From Aeromicrobium ginsengisoli (GTDB taxonomy: Bacteria; Actinomycetota; Actinomycetes; Propionibacteriales; Nocardioidaceae), in contig NZ_SDPQ02000003.1 in NCBI RefSeq assembly GCF_004134905.2, positions 744,001 to 808,000 of the forward strand: a DNA stretch of 64,000 nt, given 5' to 3'. The notes beneath the pieces are model-generated. The model saw only the letters and a list, made by a program, of their open reading frames with translations. It was not told where the DNA came from and did not search any database. This document shows positions 17,846 to 27,540 of this stretch, piece after piece. Numbering within the stretch: the stretch's first letter is position 1; every line of letters begins with the position of its first letter. Both the position numbers and the translations under genes were made by a program.

Positions 17846-19002
17846 TCCGGCGCGTCTCACGGCAGGTCGCCGAGACGGTGCTCTCGTCGGGGTGGATGTA
17901 TCTCGGCCGGTTCATCGGCCTCTTCTGGGCGGTGCTCCTGACCCGCGAGACGAGCATCGCGGTCTACGGGGCGTACGCGATCGCGATCGCGGTGTCGGTG
18001 CTGATCACCGTGCCGTTGGATCACTACTACGTCGTACGCACCCTGCGGGTCGACGAGGACACGTTCCTCGGCGACCGGACCACGCGGGTGATCGGCGGCG
18101 GGCTGCTGCTGGTCGTCGGTGCGCTGCTGCTGCGAGGCGACCACTTCCTGAGCGGGTTCGCGATCGGCAAGGCGGGCGGAGAGATCGCGTTCAACGCGGT
18201 CAAGAGCGGGTTCATCCGTCGGGGCCATCCGGCCCGCGCCATGGGGGTCGACACGGTTCGGCAGGTGATCGGCTTCGCTGCGACGGCGGCCTACTTCTTC
18301 TCGGCCGATCATCCGACGCTGATCGGCATCGCGGCGTGGACCCTCGTGAGCTTCGTCCCGTTCCTGGCCTGGGGCCTGTGGGAGGCCAGGCAGCACGGTC
18401 CGCGCCGTCCCGAGATCACCTCGCGGACCGCCGCGATCGTCGCCGAAGCCGTCGGTGGCGCGGTCTACTCACAGGGCGACATCGTGGCGGTCGGGGCCTG
18501 GGCCTCCCACAGCTCGGCCGGCTATTACGCGTACGGGAGCCTGCTGATCTGGTCCCTCGCGGCGGTCGGCCAGAACTACAGCTACACGTTCACCGAGAGC
18601 TTGCGCGCTGCCGACGGGCACCACACTGCGGGGCCGAGCTTCCGATCCTCGATGTCGTTGTCGCTCACGTTGGGTGGCGCGGTCGGGCTGACGGCGGTGA
18701 TCATGGCGATCGCCGGCGCCCCGGCCGAGCTGGTGTGGACGTTCGCGATCATGGCTGTGGTGACCGTTCCGCGGACGCTCAGCAGCATCTTCACCACGGT
18801 CCTGGCGGTGCAGCACCGCGACCAGTTCCGGACGGCGGTCACGTGGGTCTCGGTCGCCGTGAAGTTCGTGCTGCTGCTGGGGGTGGCGAGGTTCGGTGGG
18901 CCGGCCGCTGCCGCCGCCTTCGTCGTCTCCGATCTCGTGATGACGTACGCCTACAGTCGCGCGGTGCACCTGCTCGCGGATGTCGACGGAGGTACGCCGT
19001 GA
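17842..19002 (+). CDS. Wzx-like polysaccharide flippase
   Basis: A 386-residue integral membrane protein with about ten to twelve helices, resembling the MATE/Wzx exporters that flip undecaprenyl-linked repeat units. It begins SGWMYLGRFIGLFWAVLL and contains VGAWASHSSAGYYAYGSLL, similar to the YY.YA stretches of oligosaccharide flippases. It overlaps by four bases with the genes on both sides (ATGA upstream, GTGA downstream), so it belongs to the same operon. Confidence 0.75.
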   Translation: MIRRVSRQVAETVLSSGWMYLGRFIGLFWAVLLTRETSIAVYGAYAIAIAVSVLITVPLDHYYVVRTLRVDEDTFLGDRTTRVIGGGLLLVVGALLLRGDHFLSGFAIGKAGGEIAFNAVKSGFIRRGHPARAMGVDTVRQVIGFAATAAYFFSADHPTLIGIAAWTLVSFVPFLAWGLWEARQHGPRRPEITSRTAAIVAEAVGGAVYSQGDIVAVGAWASHSSAGYYAYGSLLIWSLAAVGQNYSYTFTESLRAADGHHTAGPSFRSSMSLSLTLGGAVGLTAVIMAIAGAPAELVWTFAIMAVVTVPRTLSSIFTTVLAVQHRDQFRTAVTWVSVAVKFVLLLGVARFGGPAAAAAFVVSDLVMTYAYSRAVHLLADVDGGTP

Positions 19003-20096
19003 AGGTGGCGTTCCTGCTGTCCAAGGACCCGGCGACGACGCACGGCGGCGATCTGACGATCTCGCGCGAGCTGATGGCGATCAGCCGATCGGAGCACGAG
19101 ACCGTCGGCCTCTTCCTGTCCCCGGACGTGACCGAGACGACGACTGACGGCCAGGCGTGGCGGGTGCCCAAGCCGGCCGTCGCCCCCGCGACGATCACGC
19201 TGCGCAGCCTGCGGCGGGGGCGCAGCCTCGTGCACACGCGCTTCGACGACGATGCCTACGTCGCTGCGCTCGACACCCTCGAGGCCGACGTCTACGTCGC
19301 CGACCACAGCTACATGGCCGAGCCGTTCCTCCGGTCGCGGTGGGCGGGTGTGCGTCCGCTGCTGGTCAACACCGTGATCTCGGAGTCGCTCGTCTGGTCC
19401 GAGACCCGCGGCATCGTGGGCCGGATCGACAGCGTCAGGATCCGTCGCGACGAGCTGCGGGTGGCTCGCGCGGCTCGTGGCGTTGGCACCTATGACGCCG
19501 ACGAAGCGGCCTACTATCGGTCGCATGGCGTCCCTCACGCGCGGTGGCTGGACGTCACCCTCCCGCCCAAGCAGGCGGTCGACGTCGCCGGTAGCGGCCG
19601 CAGGCTGGTGTTCGTGGGCGAACGCGCGTGGCCGCCCAACCACAAGGCCTTCGAGACGTTGCTCCGATGGTGGCCCGACATCTCCAACGGCATCGACGAC
19701 GCCGAGCTGTGCGTCGTCGGCAACCGGGCCCGTGCTCTGTCCCTCCCGCCCGGAGTCCGGGATCTCGGCTTCGTCCCGGACCTCGACGGGTTCCTCGCGA
19801 CGTGCCGGGCGGTGCTCGCCCCTGTGACGACCGGTGGAGGCGTACGCGTCAAGATCCTCGACGCCGCCAGCCGCGGGCTGCCGGTCGTGGCGACGTCGGC
19901 AGCTGTCGGCTCACTCTCGTCGGTCTTCGAGATCCCGATCGACGACGACCGCGAGAGCTTCGTCGCCGCTGCTCGCGCGATGCTGCTCGATCGTGATGCC
20001 GCGGCCGCGGAGGGGGCCCGGATCCACGCGATCAACGCCGACCGCTGGACGGCCGGGGTCCCGCAGCGGGCGGTCCTGGATTGGCTCGCGTCATGA
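18999..20096 (+). CDS. Glycosyltransferase (GT-B)
   Basis: Protein of 365 residues. The N-terminus KVAFLLSKDPATTHGGDLT resembles the acceptor-binding half of family 4 enzymes. The C-terminal donor domain includes RRLVFVGERAWPPNHKAFE, RDLGFVPDLDGFLATC and VLAPVTTGGGVRVKILDAAS, typical of GT1/GT4 enzymes of polysaccharide loci. GTG start at 18999 overlaps the flippase stop. The frame is open far upstream only by chance. Confidence 0.85.
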   Translation: MKVAFLLSKDPATTHGGDLTISRELMAISRSEHETVGLFLSPDVTETTTDGQAWRVPKPAVAPATITLRSLRRGRSLVHTRFDDDAYVAALDTLEADVYVADHSYMAEPFLRSRWAGVRPLLVNTVISESLVWSETRGIVGRIDSVRIRRDELRVARAARGVGTYDADEAAYYRSHGVPHARWLDVTLPPKQAVDVAGSGRRLVFVGERAWPPNHKAFETLLRWWPDISNGIDDAELCVVGNRARALSLPPGVRDLGFVPDLDGFLATCRAVLAPVTTGGGVRVKILDAASRGLPVVATSAAVGSLSSVFEIPIDDDRESFVAAARAMLLDRDAAAAEGARIHAINADRWTAGVPQRAVLDWLAS

Positions 20097-21457
20097 GCAC
20101 ACTGCAGTTCCGTACGTCCTCGACCGCCGGCTGGTCCGTCGTCGCCGGTGGGCTCGGCGTGCTGGGTGTCACGGCCTTCCTGGACACCTCGCTCCGGCAC
20201 CTCGTGCTGCTGGGCCTGTTCGGCGCGGTCGTCCTGTTCGTGGTCGCCGCCCATCCCCGTTCGGTGTTCCGACTGACCGGCTTCGTCCTCGCCGGCGCGC
20301 CCCTGCTGCCGGCGCCCGGCCTCGGCGCTCCGCTGATCCTGGTGCTGGGGATGGGCGTGTGGGTCGCGGTCGCGCTGATCGAGGGCCCGCCGCTGCGGAT
20401 CGGCTGGGTCGAGGTGCTCGCCGCGCTGTCCGTGGGTGCCTCGGGCGTGGCGATGATCATGACCTCGGCGGATTCCGTCTCGATCGTCGAGTACGGCCGC
20501 TGGGTCATCGCGTTCTCGCTGGTCATCCCGCTGCGCATGCTCAGCGCAGCGGACCTGGCCTCGTTCGGCCGGTGGTTCGTGCTCGGCAGCTGCTTCGGTG
20601 CGGGCTTCGGGCTGGTGCTCGCGGTCGTCGATCGCACGGGCCGTCTCCTGGACCGCCTCAGCGCCGTGGGCTATGACCCGGACGGCAACAATGCGCGCGT
20701 CGTGAGGGGCTCTCAGACCGTCGCCCTGAGGTTGACCGGGACCTACGTCGACCCCAACCTGGGCGCCTTCATCCTCGTCGTGGGCCTCATCCTGGCGGTG
20801 GCGCTGCTGCGCGGACTGTCGCGGGTGGCGGCCGCGGGCCTCATCAGCGCGGCGATCGCGCTGACCCTGAGTCGTACGTCGATCGCCACCGTCGTGGCCG
20901 CGATCCTGATCCTGATCGTGGTTGCCAACATCAGCGGCCGCGCCCGGCTCGCCCTGCTGGTCGCCACGGTGCTGTCGGCTGCGGGGGCACTGGCCAGTCC
21001 GGTGGTCCGCTATCGGTTGGCGGACTCGTTCGGCCCGACGGACACCGGCACCCAGGCCCGTCTGGAGGCCTTCCACCACTACGTCAACGCGATGCAGGGG
21101 CACTGGTGGTTCGGCAAGGGCTGGGGCATCCCGGAGTTCCGTGACTCCTCGGCCGCGCTGCTGGCCAACTACGTCGCCAACGCCCCGCTGCTGACGGTCT
21201 ACCGGGCGGGCGTCTTCGTCGGCGTCATCTTCGTCCTGCTGTTGATCGCGGGGTTGTTCCGGTCGTACGTGCTGGTGCAGCGGGGCACGTTCGCGCAGGC
21301 GGTCGTGGCGGCCGGATTCGCCGCCGTCGCGCTGGTTGCCCTGCAGCTGGACTTCCCCGTCGTCCTGCTGCCGCCGGCGACGATGTCGTTCGCCGTGCTG
21401 CTGGCCTTCCTCTCCCACGACCGCTGGACCGGCGTCACCGGGGGTGACCCGTCGTGA
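20093..21457 (+). CDS. O-antigen polymerase/ligase-like membrane protein
   Basis: A 454-residue membrane protein with about twelve hydrophobic helices and one large external loop, the plan of Wzy/WaaL (O-antigen ligase-like) proteins. The loop includes GTYVDPNLGAFILVVGL before the membrane-spanning AIALTLSRTS segment. Probably polymerises the repeat units outside the membrane. ATG at 20093 overlaps the preceding stop (ATGA), and its own stop overlaps the next GTG. Confidence 0.8.
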   Translation: MSTLQFRTSSTAGWSVVAGGLGVLGVTAFLDTSLRHLVLLGLFGAVVLFVVAAHPRSVFRLTGFVLAGAPLLPAPGLGAPLILVLGMGVWVAVALIEGPPLRIGWVEVLAALSVGASGVAMIMTSADSVSIVEYGRWVIAFSLVIPLRMLSAADLASFGRWFVLGSCFGAGFGLVLAVVDRTGRLLDRLSAVGYDPDGNNARVVRGSQTVALRLTGTYVDPNLGAFILVVGLILAVALLRGLSRVAAAGLISAAIALTLSRTSIATVVAAILILIVVANISGRARLALLVATVLSAAGALASPVVRYRLADSFGPTDTGTQARLEAFHHYVNAMQGHWWFGKGWGIPEFRDSSAALLANYVANAPLLTVYRAGVFVGVIFVLLLIAGLFRSYVLVQRGTFAQAVVAAGFAAVALVALQLDFPVVLLPPATMSFAVLLAFLSHDRWTGVTGGDPS

Positions 21458-22671
21458 CCGACCGCAACCGACTCGTCGGGCTGGACGGGCCGCGCGGCAT
21501 CGCGTGCCTCTGCGTCCTCGCCGTGCACACGATCGCGTTCTTCGCCCCGCTGCAGCTCGACCGCTTCCACCTGACCTATCTCAGTGAGGCGATCGTCTAC
21601 TTCTTCGCGATGTCGGGCTTCTTGATCTACCTGCCGTTCGTGCGCGCGTACGCCGCCGGACGACCCCGACCGAGCCTGCGTCGCTACACGACTCAACGAC
21701 TGCGTCGGGTCTATCCGGGCTACGTCGTGATCTTCCTGTTCGCCAACCTGGTCCTGGCTGCGGTCTACGTGCACAACGCGACGGACGTCGCCAAGGCAGG
21801 CACCGACACGGGCTCGGGCCGCATCACCTCGGTGCCGGAGATCCTGGCACACCTGACGCTGGTCCAGAACTTCTCGCCGCACGGGCTGCAGACCGGCATC
21901 GCTCCGTCCTGGTCGCTCACGACGGAGCTGTGCTTCTACGTCGCACTGCCTGTGCTCGCCGTGGCGTTCCTGCGCTCGGGCCGGGGCGGCGAACCGCGCC
22001 TGTGGCGTGCGCTCATGCCGGCGGTGGCCCTCGCGGTCCTCGGCGCCGTCGGCAAGATCGTGACGGCTGCCCTGCAGGCCGACCGGGCGCCGATGTCGGT
22101 GGCCGACGCCGACTTCGGCTCCAACGGCATCGCGGTCCTCGCCCGCAGCCTGTTCGTCCTGGCGGACAACTTCGCGTACGGCATGGTCGCCGTCGTTCTC
22201 TTCGTCTGGATGGAGCGAGGTGGCCTGCGGCGCCTGACCGCTCGACGACTCTGGCTGGTCGGTGCCCCCCTGTGGTTCCTGACGTTCTTCGTCGCGCTGA
22301 TGCTGACCTCGAGCGGATCCCGGTTCGCCGGCACGGCGTTCGCCATCGCGGCGGGGATCTTCCTGCTGGTCGTCACCGAGCCCGCGGCACGGGGTCGTAC
22401 GTCGGCGTTCGCGACGCTGGCGGATCTGCGGCCGTTGCGGTTCGTCGGCAAGATCTCGCTGAGCGTCTACCTGTGGCACTACCCCGTGATCCTCCTCGTC
22501 GCGAGGCACGGCTGGGCGGGTTCCGACACCGCATCCGGGATGGTCGCGAGTGTCGCGCTCGTCCTGGCGCTGACGACGGCCCTGTCGTGCGCCACGTTCT
22601 ACCTCGTCGAGGCGCCGGCCATGCGCGGCAACCCGCGCCGGGCGAGCGTCGAGAGCGCGGGGGTGCCGTGA
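21454..22671 (+). CDS. Acyltransferase 3 (OafA-like)
   Basis: A 405-residue membrane acyltransferase. N-terminal GLDGPRGIACLCVLAVHTIAF has the RG..C..V..H signature; AMSGFLIYLPFVRAY and RRVYPGYVVIFL follow as in OafA/YrhL proteins; the end holds LSVYLWHYPVILL. It probably O-acylates the polysaccharide. GTGA overlap with the polymerase gene. It is followed after 49 bases by a second acyltransferase of the same family. Confidence 0.85.
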   Translation: MTDRNRLVGLDGPRGIACLCVLAVHTIAFFAPLQLDRFHLTYLSEAIVYFFAMSGFLIYLPFVRAYAAGRPRPSLRRYTTQRLRRVYPGYVVIFLFANLVLAAVYVHNATDVAKAGTDTGSGRITSVPEILAHLTLVQNFSPHGLQTGIAPSWSLTTELCFYVALPVLAVAFLRSGRGGEPRLWRALMPAVALAVLGAVGKIVTAALQADRAPMSVADADFGSNGIAVLARSLFVLADNFAYGMVAVVLFVWMERGGLRRLTARRLWLVGAPLWFLTFFVALMLTSSGSRFAGTAFAIAAGIFLLVVTEPAARGRTSAFATLADLRPLRFVGKISLSVYLWHYPVILLVARHGWAGSDTASGMVASVALVLALTTALSCATFYLVEAPAMRGNPRRASVESAGVP

Positions 22672-22720
22672 GCGCCGCCCTCCGCGGTCCGCGCACCGGG
22701 TCTGCCGTCACGAGCGTCGC

Positions 22721-23839
22721 GTGAGCAGGGTCGCGGACGTCCCGCAGCTGACGGGGCTGCGGGCGGTCGGCGCCGTGTGGGTGCTCGCCCTCCACTCCTT
22801 GACCCTCACGGTCACGATGTGGCCGTCCGCCGAGCATGCGCGCAGCTTCGCCCAAGGTGGCTATCTCGGTGTCGACCTGTTCTTCGTGCTCAGCGGCTTC
22901 ATCATCACGCTCAACTACCTCGACGTGCTGGGGCGCTGGACATGGCGCGGCGCGGCCGGGTTCCTCGGCCTGCGCCTGGCGCGGATCTACCCGGTGTTCC
23001 TGCTGATGCTGGTGGCCTGGGCGCTCTACCTCATGGCGCGGGCGCCGGACGTCTCGGTGCTGACGGATTCGCTGCTCAGCGCCCGCAACGTGGCGATGAA
23101 CCTCGTGCTGCTCAACCACGTCCCGCCCAACTCGTCGATCGACGCCGTCGCCTGGACCGTGTGCCTCGAGATGGGTGCCTATCTCGCGTTCCCCGTCCTC
23201 GCCCTCGTCCTGATCCGGATCCGCTCGGCGTGGGTCGCGGGGGCGCTGGCGGCGGCGGTCACGGTCATCGGGCTCGTGTGCCTCCAGCGGTTCGACGTCC
23301 ACGGCGTCGGCTTCTTCTCGTACCGGACCGGCTGGACCCGCCTCGCCATGCAGTTCCTCGCGGGCTGCTTCCTGTGCGTGGCCTGGACGCGCAGTGGTCG
23401 CTGGCGCCACGGCCGGCACTGGGACGTCATCGGCATTGTCGCGGCGATCGGCATCATCGTCGCGTGCCGGGCGCAGGACGTCCACGACGTCGGCTTCTAT
23501 CCCCTGGCCGCAGTGCCGTGCCTCGGTCTCGTCGTGGTCGCCTGTGCCGGGGCCACGGGTCCACTCCTGCGTATGTTCAGGGCGCGGCCCGTCGTGTGGC
23601 TCGGCCGGGTCTCGTACTCGCTCTACATGACCCACACCCTGACGCTGGCCGTGGCGTCACTGCTGATCGGCCGGGTGTGGCAGGGCGGGCGCCCCGGCGA
23701 GGGCGTCGTGCGAGCCGTCATCCCGATCCTCGTGTACGCGGCGGTGATCGCGGTCGCCGCAGCCGTGTTCCACCTCGTCGAGGAGCCGGCCCGGCGTGGC
23801 CTGCGACGATCCATCAGCCGTCACCGCGTCGCCCCCTGA
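22721..23839 (+). CDS. Acyltransferase 3 (OafA-like), second copy
   Basis: A 372-residue member of the same family as its neighbour, clearly diverged: QLTGLRAVGAVWVLALHS, DLFFVLSGFIITLNYLD, and SYSLYMTHTLTLA near the C-terminus. About ten membrane helices. The two copies suggest two different decorations or positions on the polymer. GTG start at 22721; no strong ribosome site seen. Confidence 0.83.
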   Translation: MSRVADVPQLTGLRAVGAVWVLALHSLTLTVTMWPSAEHARSFAQGGYLGVDLFFVLSGFIITLNYLDVLGRWTWRGAAGFLGLRLARIYPVFLLMLVAWALYLMARAPDVSVLTDSLLSARNVAMNLVLLNHVPPNSSIDAVAWTVCLEMGAYLAFPVLALVLIRIRSAWVAGALAAAVTVIGLVCLQRFDVHGVGFFSYRTGWTRLAMQFLAGCFLCVAWTRSGRWRHGRHWDVIGIVAAIGIIVACRAQDVHDVGFYPLAAVPCLGLVVVACAGATGPLLRMFRARPVVWLGRVSYSLYMTHTLTLAVASLLIGRVWQGGRPGEGVVRAVIPILVYAAVIAVAAAVFHLVEEPARRGLRRSISRHRVAP

Positions 23840-23923
23840 GTGGCGCGCGCGGCGGCCCCACGTGTCTGCGGCGTGACCCCTCGTCTGGTTCGATGGAGAC
23901 GTGAGCCTTGCAGAGGATGACCG

Positions 23924-25051
23924 GTGACGCGGCGCCCCACCGTGGCGATCGCCCACGACTACCTGACTCAGCGCGGTGGCGCTGAGCGGGTCGTGCTGGC
24001 GATGGCGGCGGCGTTCCCCGAGGCCACGATCCACACGACGGTCTACGACCCCGACGCGACGTTCCCGGAGTTCCGCGACCTGCGCATCAAGACGTCCTGG
24101 CTCAACCGCATCCGCTTCTTCCGGCGCCATCACCGGCTCGCCCTGCCGTTGCTGCCGTTGGCCGCCTCGATGACCAAGATCGACGCGGACCTCGTCCTCG
24201 TCAGCAGCAGTGGCTGGGCGCACGGTTTCCGGTCGACGAGCCACAAGGTCGTCTACTGCTACTCGCCTGCGCGCTGGCTCTACCAGTCGCGGCGCTACCT
24301 CGGTGACAACGCGACCTGGACCGAGTCGCTGGCGCTGCGGCTGCTGCGACCGTTCCTGGTCTGGTGGGACCGCCGCGCGGCCAGGTCGGCCGATGCCTAC
24401 ATCACGATCTCGTCGATCGTCCAGGACCGGGTGCTCAACGAGTACGGCCGCACCTCGGTCGTGCTGCCGGCGCCCCGGCCCAACACCGTCGACCGGCCGT
24501 CGGTTCCGATCCCCGAGATCGTCGACTGGCTCGACGGGCACCCGTTCGAGCTGTGCATCTCGCGGCTGCTGCCCTACAAGAACGTCGGGGCGGCCATCGA
24601 GGCGTACGCCCAGGAGCCGCACCGACGCCTGATCATCGTGGGCCGCGGACCCATGGGCGACGACCTGCGTGCCGCGGCGCCTGACAACGTACGCCTGATG
24701 GAGGACATCACCGACGGCGAGATCGCCTGGCTCTATCGGCAGTCCCGGGCGCTCATCGCGATCAGTCACGAGGACTTCGGGCTGACTCCGCTCGAGGCGG
24801 CCTCGTTCGGCAAGCCCAGCATCGTCCTGCGCTGGGGCGGCTACATGGAGACGATGATCGAGCACGTCACGGCCCTGTTCATCGAGGAGCCGACGCCCGC
24901 CAACGTCCGCGACGCGCTGGCGCAGCTCGACGTCCACGAGTGGGATGTCGAGCGCATCAAGGAGCACGCCGAACGGCACAACGAAGAGGTGTTCGTCGAG
25001 GCGATACGCGAGCTGGTCAAGTCCCACCTCGGCGGCCCGGCTCCGCGCTGA
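23924..25051 (+). CDS. Glycosyltransferase family 4
   Basis: Protein of 375 residues. VAIAHDYLTQRGGAERVVLAM is the acceptor-side loop typical of GT4. In the donor domain, FELCISRLLPYKNVGAAIEAY and the EX7E stretch EDFGLTPLE are well preserved. The similarity is to mannosyl- or rhamnosyl-type capsule transferases. GTG start 84 bases after the acyltransferase; probably the last gene of the polysaccharide cluster. Confidence 0.9.
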   Translation: MTRRPTVAIAHDYLTQRGGAERVVLAMAAAFPEATIHTTVYDPDATFPEFRDLRIKTSWLNRIRFFRRHHRLALPLLPLAASMTKIDADLVLVSSSGWAHGFRSTSHKVVYCYSPARWLYQSRRYLGDNATWTESLALRLLRPFLVWWDRRAARSADAYITISSIVQDRVLNEYGRTSVVLPAPRPNTVDRPSVPIPEIVDWLDGHPFELCISRLLPYKNVGAAIEAYAQEPHRRLIIVGRGPMGDDLRAAAPDNVRLMEDITDGEIAWLYRQSRALIAISHEDFGLTPLEAASFGKPSIVLRWGGYMETMIEHVTALFIEEPTPANVRDALAQLDVHEWDVERIKEHAERHNEEVFVEAIRELVKSHLGGPAPR

Positions 25052-25105
25052 CCCAAATGGGCGTTCGGGTGACGTGTCGGCGACAACTCCGACAGGATCG
25101 AGCCC

Positions 25106-25894
25106 ATGCGCGTACATCACCTCAACTGCGGTTCCATGCATCCACCGGCGACGGTGGAGGTCGTCTGCCACGTCCTCCTGTGCGAGACCCCGGACGGGCT
25201 CGTGCTCGTCGACAGTGGTCTCGGCCGGCAGGACTTCGCCGATCCACGACGTATGGGCGTCGCCAGGTTCCTGATGCGCCCCGACCGCGACGACGCGAAA
25301 ACCGCGATCGGGCAGGTCGAGGCACGGGGGTTCACCGCCGCCGACGTGCAGCACATCGTGCTGACGCACATGGACTTCGACCACATCGGCGGAATCGCCG
25401 ACTTCCCCGAGGCGACGGTCCACACGACGGCCGACGAGTACGACCGGGCCGTGCTCAACCCCGACTTCGCCTCGCGGCAGCGCTACTCGCAGCGGCAATG
25501 GGCGCATGAGCCCCGCATCCGGACGCATGCCGGACCCGGTGAGCTGTGGAAGCATGACCTGCACGGCGTCGAGGTGCTGCCGGGCATCACGTACCTCCCG
25601 ATGCCGGGGCACACCAAGGGCCACGCCGCCGTGGCCGTCGAGACCTCGGACCGCGGTCTGCTGATCCACGCCGGTGACGCCGTGTTCGACGCCAGTCTCT
25701 ACACGCCGAGCTCGCCCAGCGGCGCCTCGCTGGCGAAGATCCGGATCCTGCGCGGGTTCGAGCGGCTGATGGCAGTCGACCGCAAGCGGCTCGACGACAA
25801 CCACGCCACGTTGCGCCGGCTCAACGGCGAGGCGGGTGTGACGGTGTTCAACGCGCACGACAAGCGCATCCTCGACGACCTCATCGGCCGCTGA
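25106..25894 (+). CDS. Metallo-beta-lactamase-fold hydrolase (lactonase-like)
   Basis: Protein of 262 residues. The zinc motif is LTHMDFDHIGG (HxDxDH), followed by GHTKGHAAV and a HAGDAVFD stretch supplying further metal ligands. Arrangement and length resemble AttM/AiiA-type N-acyl-homoserine lactonases and related MBL hydrolases, but lactonase activity is only an inference. ATG at 25106. Confidence 0.85.
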   Translation: MRVHHLNCGSMHPPATVEVVCHVLLCETPDGLVLVDSGLGRQDFADPRRMGVARFLMRPDRDDAKTAIGQVEARGFTAADVQHIVLTHMDFDHIGGIADFPEATVHTTADEYDRAVLNPDFASRQRYSQRQWAHEPRIRTHAGPGELWKHDLHGVEVLPGITYLPMPGHTKGHAAVAVETSDRGLLIHAGDAVFDASLYTPSSPSGASLAKIRILRGFERLMAVDRKRLDDNHATLRRLNGEAGVTVFNAHDKRILDDLIGR

Positions 25895-26004
25895 GCCAGA
25901 TCCTGGTCGAAGATCTCTTCGCCGAGCAGTGGCCATCGATGCCCTAAGGAGGCGCCCGCGGCCGACGCGCCAGCGAGCGACAGGGTGACGAGGCGCACGT
26001 AGCG

Positions 26005-26025
26005 ATACGGAGAATACCTCCGTAT
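26005..26025. promoter_or_regulatory. Palindromic operator upstream of MFS exporter
   Basis: Eight-base inverted repeat ATACGGAG / CTCCGTAT with a five-base spacer AATAC. It lies 64 bases before the MFS start and overlaps a TATAGT that could be a -10 box. This is the size and form of a TetR-family operator. No TetR gene lies nearby. Confidence 0.6.
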
Positions 26026-26088
26026 AGTTGGTTGCGCGGAGCAATCACCGTGCTCCGCAACCCACCCCGCTCCTCCAGGAGAATTGCT

Positions 26089-27537
26089 GTGCCTTCGTCG
26101 ACCCGACGCACTCACTACTGGCTGACCTTCGCCGTGCTCGCGGTGGCCGTGTCGTCCTACTCGCTCATGCAGTCGCTCACGATCCCGGTGCTGTCCGAGA
26201 TCGAGCACGAGCTGAACACCGACCAGAACACCGTGACCTGGGTCCTGACCGCCTACCTGCTGTCCGCCTCGGTCTTCACGCCGATCATGGGCCGGCTCGG
26301 TGACGCCTTCGGCAAGGAGCGCCTGCTCGTCCTGTCGCTCGTCGCCCTCGCCGCCGGTTCGCTGCTCGCGGCACTGGCCGGCAGTATCGGCGTCCTGATC
26401 GTCGCCCGCATCATCCAGGGCGTCGGCGGAGGCGTCCTCCCGCTGGCATTCGGCATCATCCGCGATGAGTTCCCCACCCACAAGGTCGGCGGCGCCGTCA
26501 GCGTCGTCTCGTCGCTGCTGGCGGTCGGCTTCGGCGCGGGCATCGTGCTGGCCGGCCCGATCGTGTCGGGCCTCGGCTACCACTGGCTGTTCTGGCTGCC
26601 GTTCATCGTGACGTCGATCGCGGCGGTCGCCTCGATCGTCTTCGTCCCCGAGTCGCCGGTCCGTACGCCCGGCCGCATCTCGGTGCTGCCCGCGGTCCTG
26701 CTGTCGAGCTGGCTCGTCGCGCTCCTGCTCGCACTCAGCGAGGCGCCGAAGTGGGGCTGGGGCTCCGGCCGCACGGTCGGCCTCCTCGTGCTCGCCGTCG
26801 TGCTGATGGTCGCGTGGATCCAGGTCGAGCAGCGCGCTGCGGTGCCGCTGATCGACATGCGCATGATGCGCCTGCCCGGCGTGTGGACGACCAACCTCGT
26901 CGCGCTGCTCGTCGGCATCGGCATGTACGCGTCGTTCGGCTTCATCCCGCAGTTCAACCAGACGCCCAGCGCCAACGGGTACGGCTTCGGGTCGAGCGTC
27001 ACCGAGTCCGGCATGCTGATGCTGCCGTCCGCGGTCGCGACGTTCCTGACCGGGCTCGTTGCCGCATCGATCGCGCGCCGGATCGGCCCGAAGACCGTCG
27101 TCGTGTTCGGCTCGGCACTCGGCGCTGCCGGCATGTTCCTGCTGGCCTACCTGCACGACACCAAGACACAGGTCGCGGTCGCCAACGGCATCACCGGCAT
27201 CGGCATCGGCCTGGCGTTCGCATGCCTCGCCGGGCTCATCGTCGGCGCGGTCCCGCCCGAGCAGACCGGCGTCGCGAGCGGCATGAACGCCAACATCCGT
27301 ACGATCGGCGGCTCCGTCGGCACCGCGGTCATGGCCAGCATCGTCACGGCGCACTTCCTGCCCAGTGGGTTCCCCAAGGAGGTCGGCTACACCGCCGGCT
27401 TCGCAGTCCTCGGCGGCGCGCTGCTGCTCGCGGCGATCGCCGGCCTGGCGATCCCCACGATCTCGGCCAAGAAGCTCGAGGAGCAGCTCGTGCAGGAGCC
27501 GTCTCCGGAGTCACTCATGGAGCCGGCAACAGCCTGA
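26089..27537 (+). CDS. MFS drug exporter (DHA2, 14 TM)
   Basis: A 482-residue major-facilitator protein with the length and ~14 helices of the DHA2 drug:H+ antiporters. Motif A is visible as GRLGDAFGKERLL and motif C-like as GFGAGIVLAGPIVSG. It likely expels amphiphilic compounds. The start was moved to GTG 26089, which has a good AGGAGA ribosome site at 26077-26082; the longer frame from 26032 would begin on top of the promoter region. A palindromic operator upstream points to repressor control. Confidence 0.88.
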   Translation: MPSSTRRTHYWLTFAVLAVAVSSYSLMQSLTIPVLSEIEHELNTDQNTVTWVLTAYLLSASVFTPIMGRLGDAFGKERLLVLSLVALAAGSLLAALAGSIGVLIVARIIQGVGGGVLPLAFGIIRDEFPTHKVGGAVSVVSSLLAVGFGAGIVLAGPIVSGLGYHWLFWLPFIVTSIAAVASIVFVPESPVRTPGRISVLPAVLLSSWLVALLLALSEAPKWGWGSGRTVGLLVLAVVLMVAWIQVEQRAAVPLIDMRMMRLPGVWTTNLVALLVGIGMYASFGFIPQFNQTPSANGYGFGSSVTESGMLMLPSAVATFLTGLVAASIARRIGPKTVVVFGSALGAAGMFLLAYLHDTKTQVAVANGITGIGIGLAFACLAGLIVGAVPPEQTGVASGMNANIRTIGGSVGTAVMASIVTAHFLPSGFPKEVGYTAGFAVLGGALLLAAIAGLAIPTISAKKLEEQLVQEPSPESLMEPATA

Positions 27538-27540
27538 TCC

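Noticed and set aside
14155..25051. Polysaccharide cluster as a horizontally acquired island
   Set aside because: GC content and codon style look like the flanking genes, no mobility genes or direct repeats flank it, and ugd follows a tRNA only by position.
23657..26044. 795-residue minus-strand frame opposite a glycosyltransferase and the MBL hydrolase
   Set aside because: Length alone; the sequence has no domain and both plus-strand genes are clearly real.
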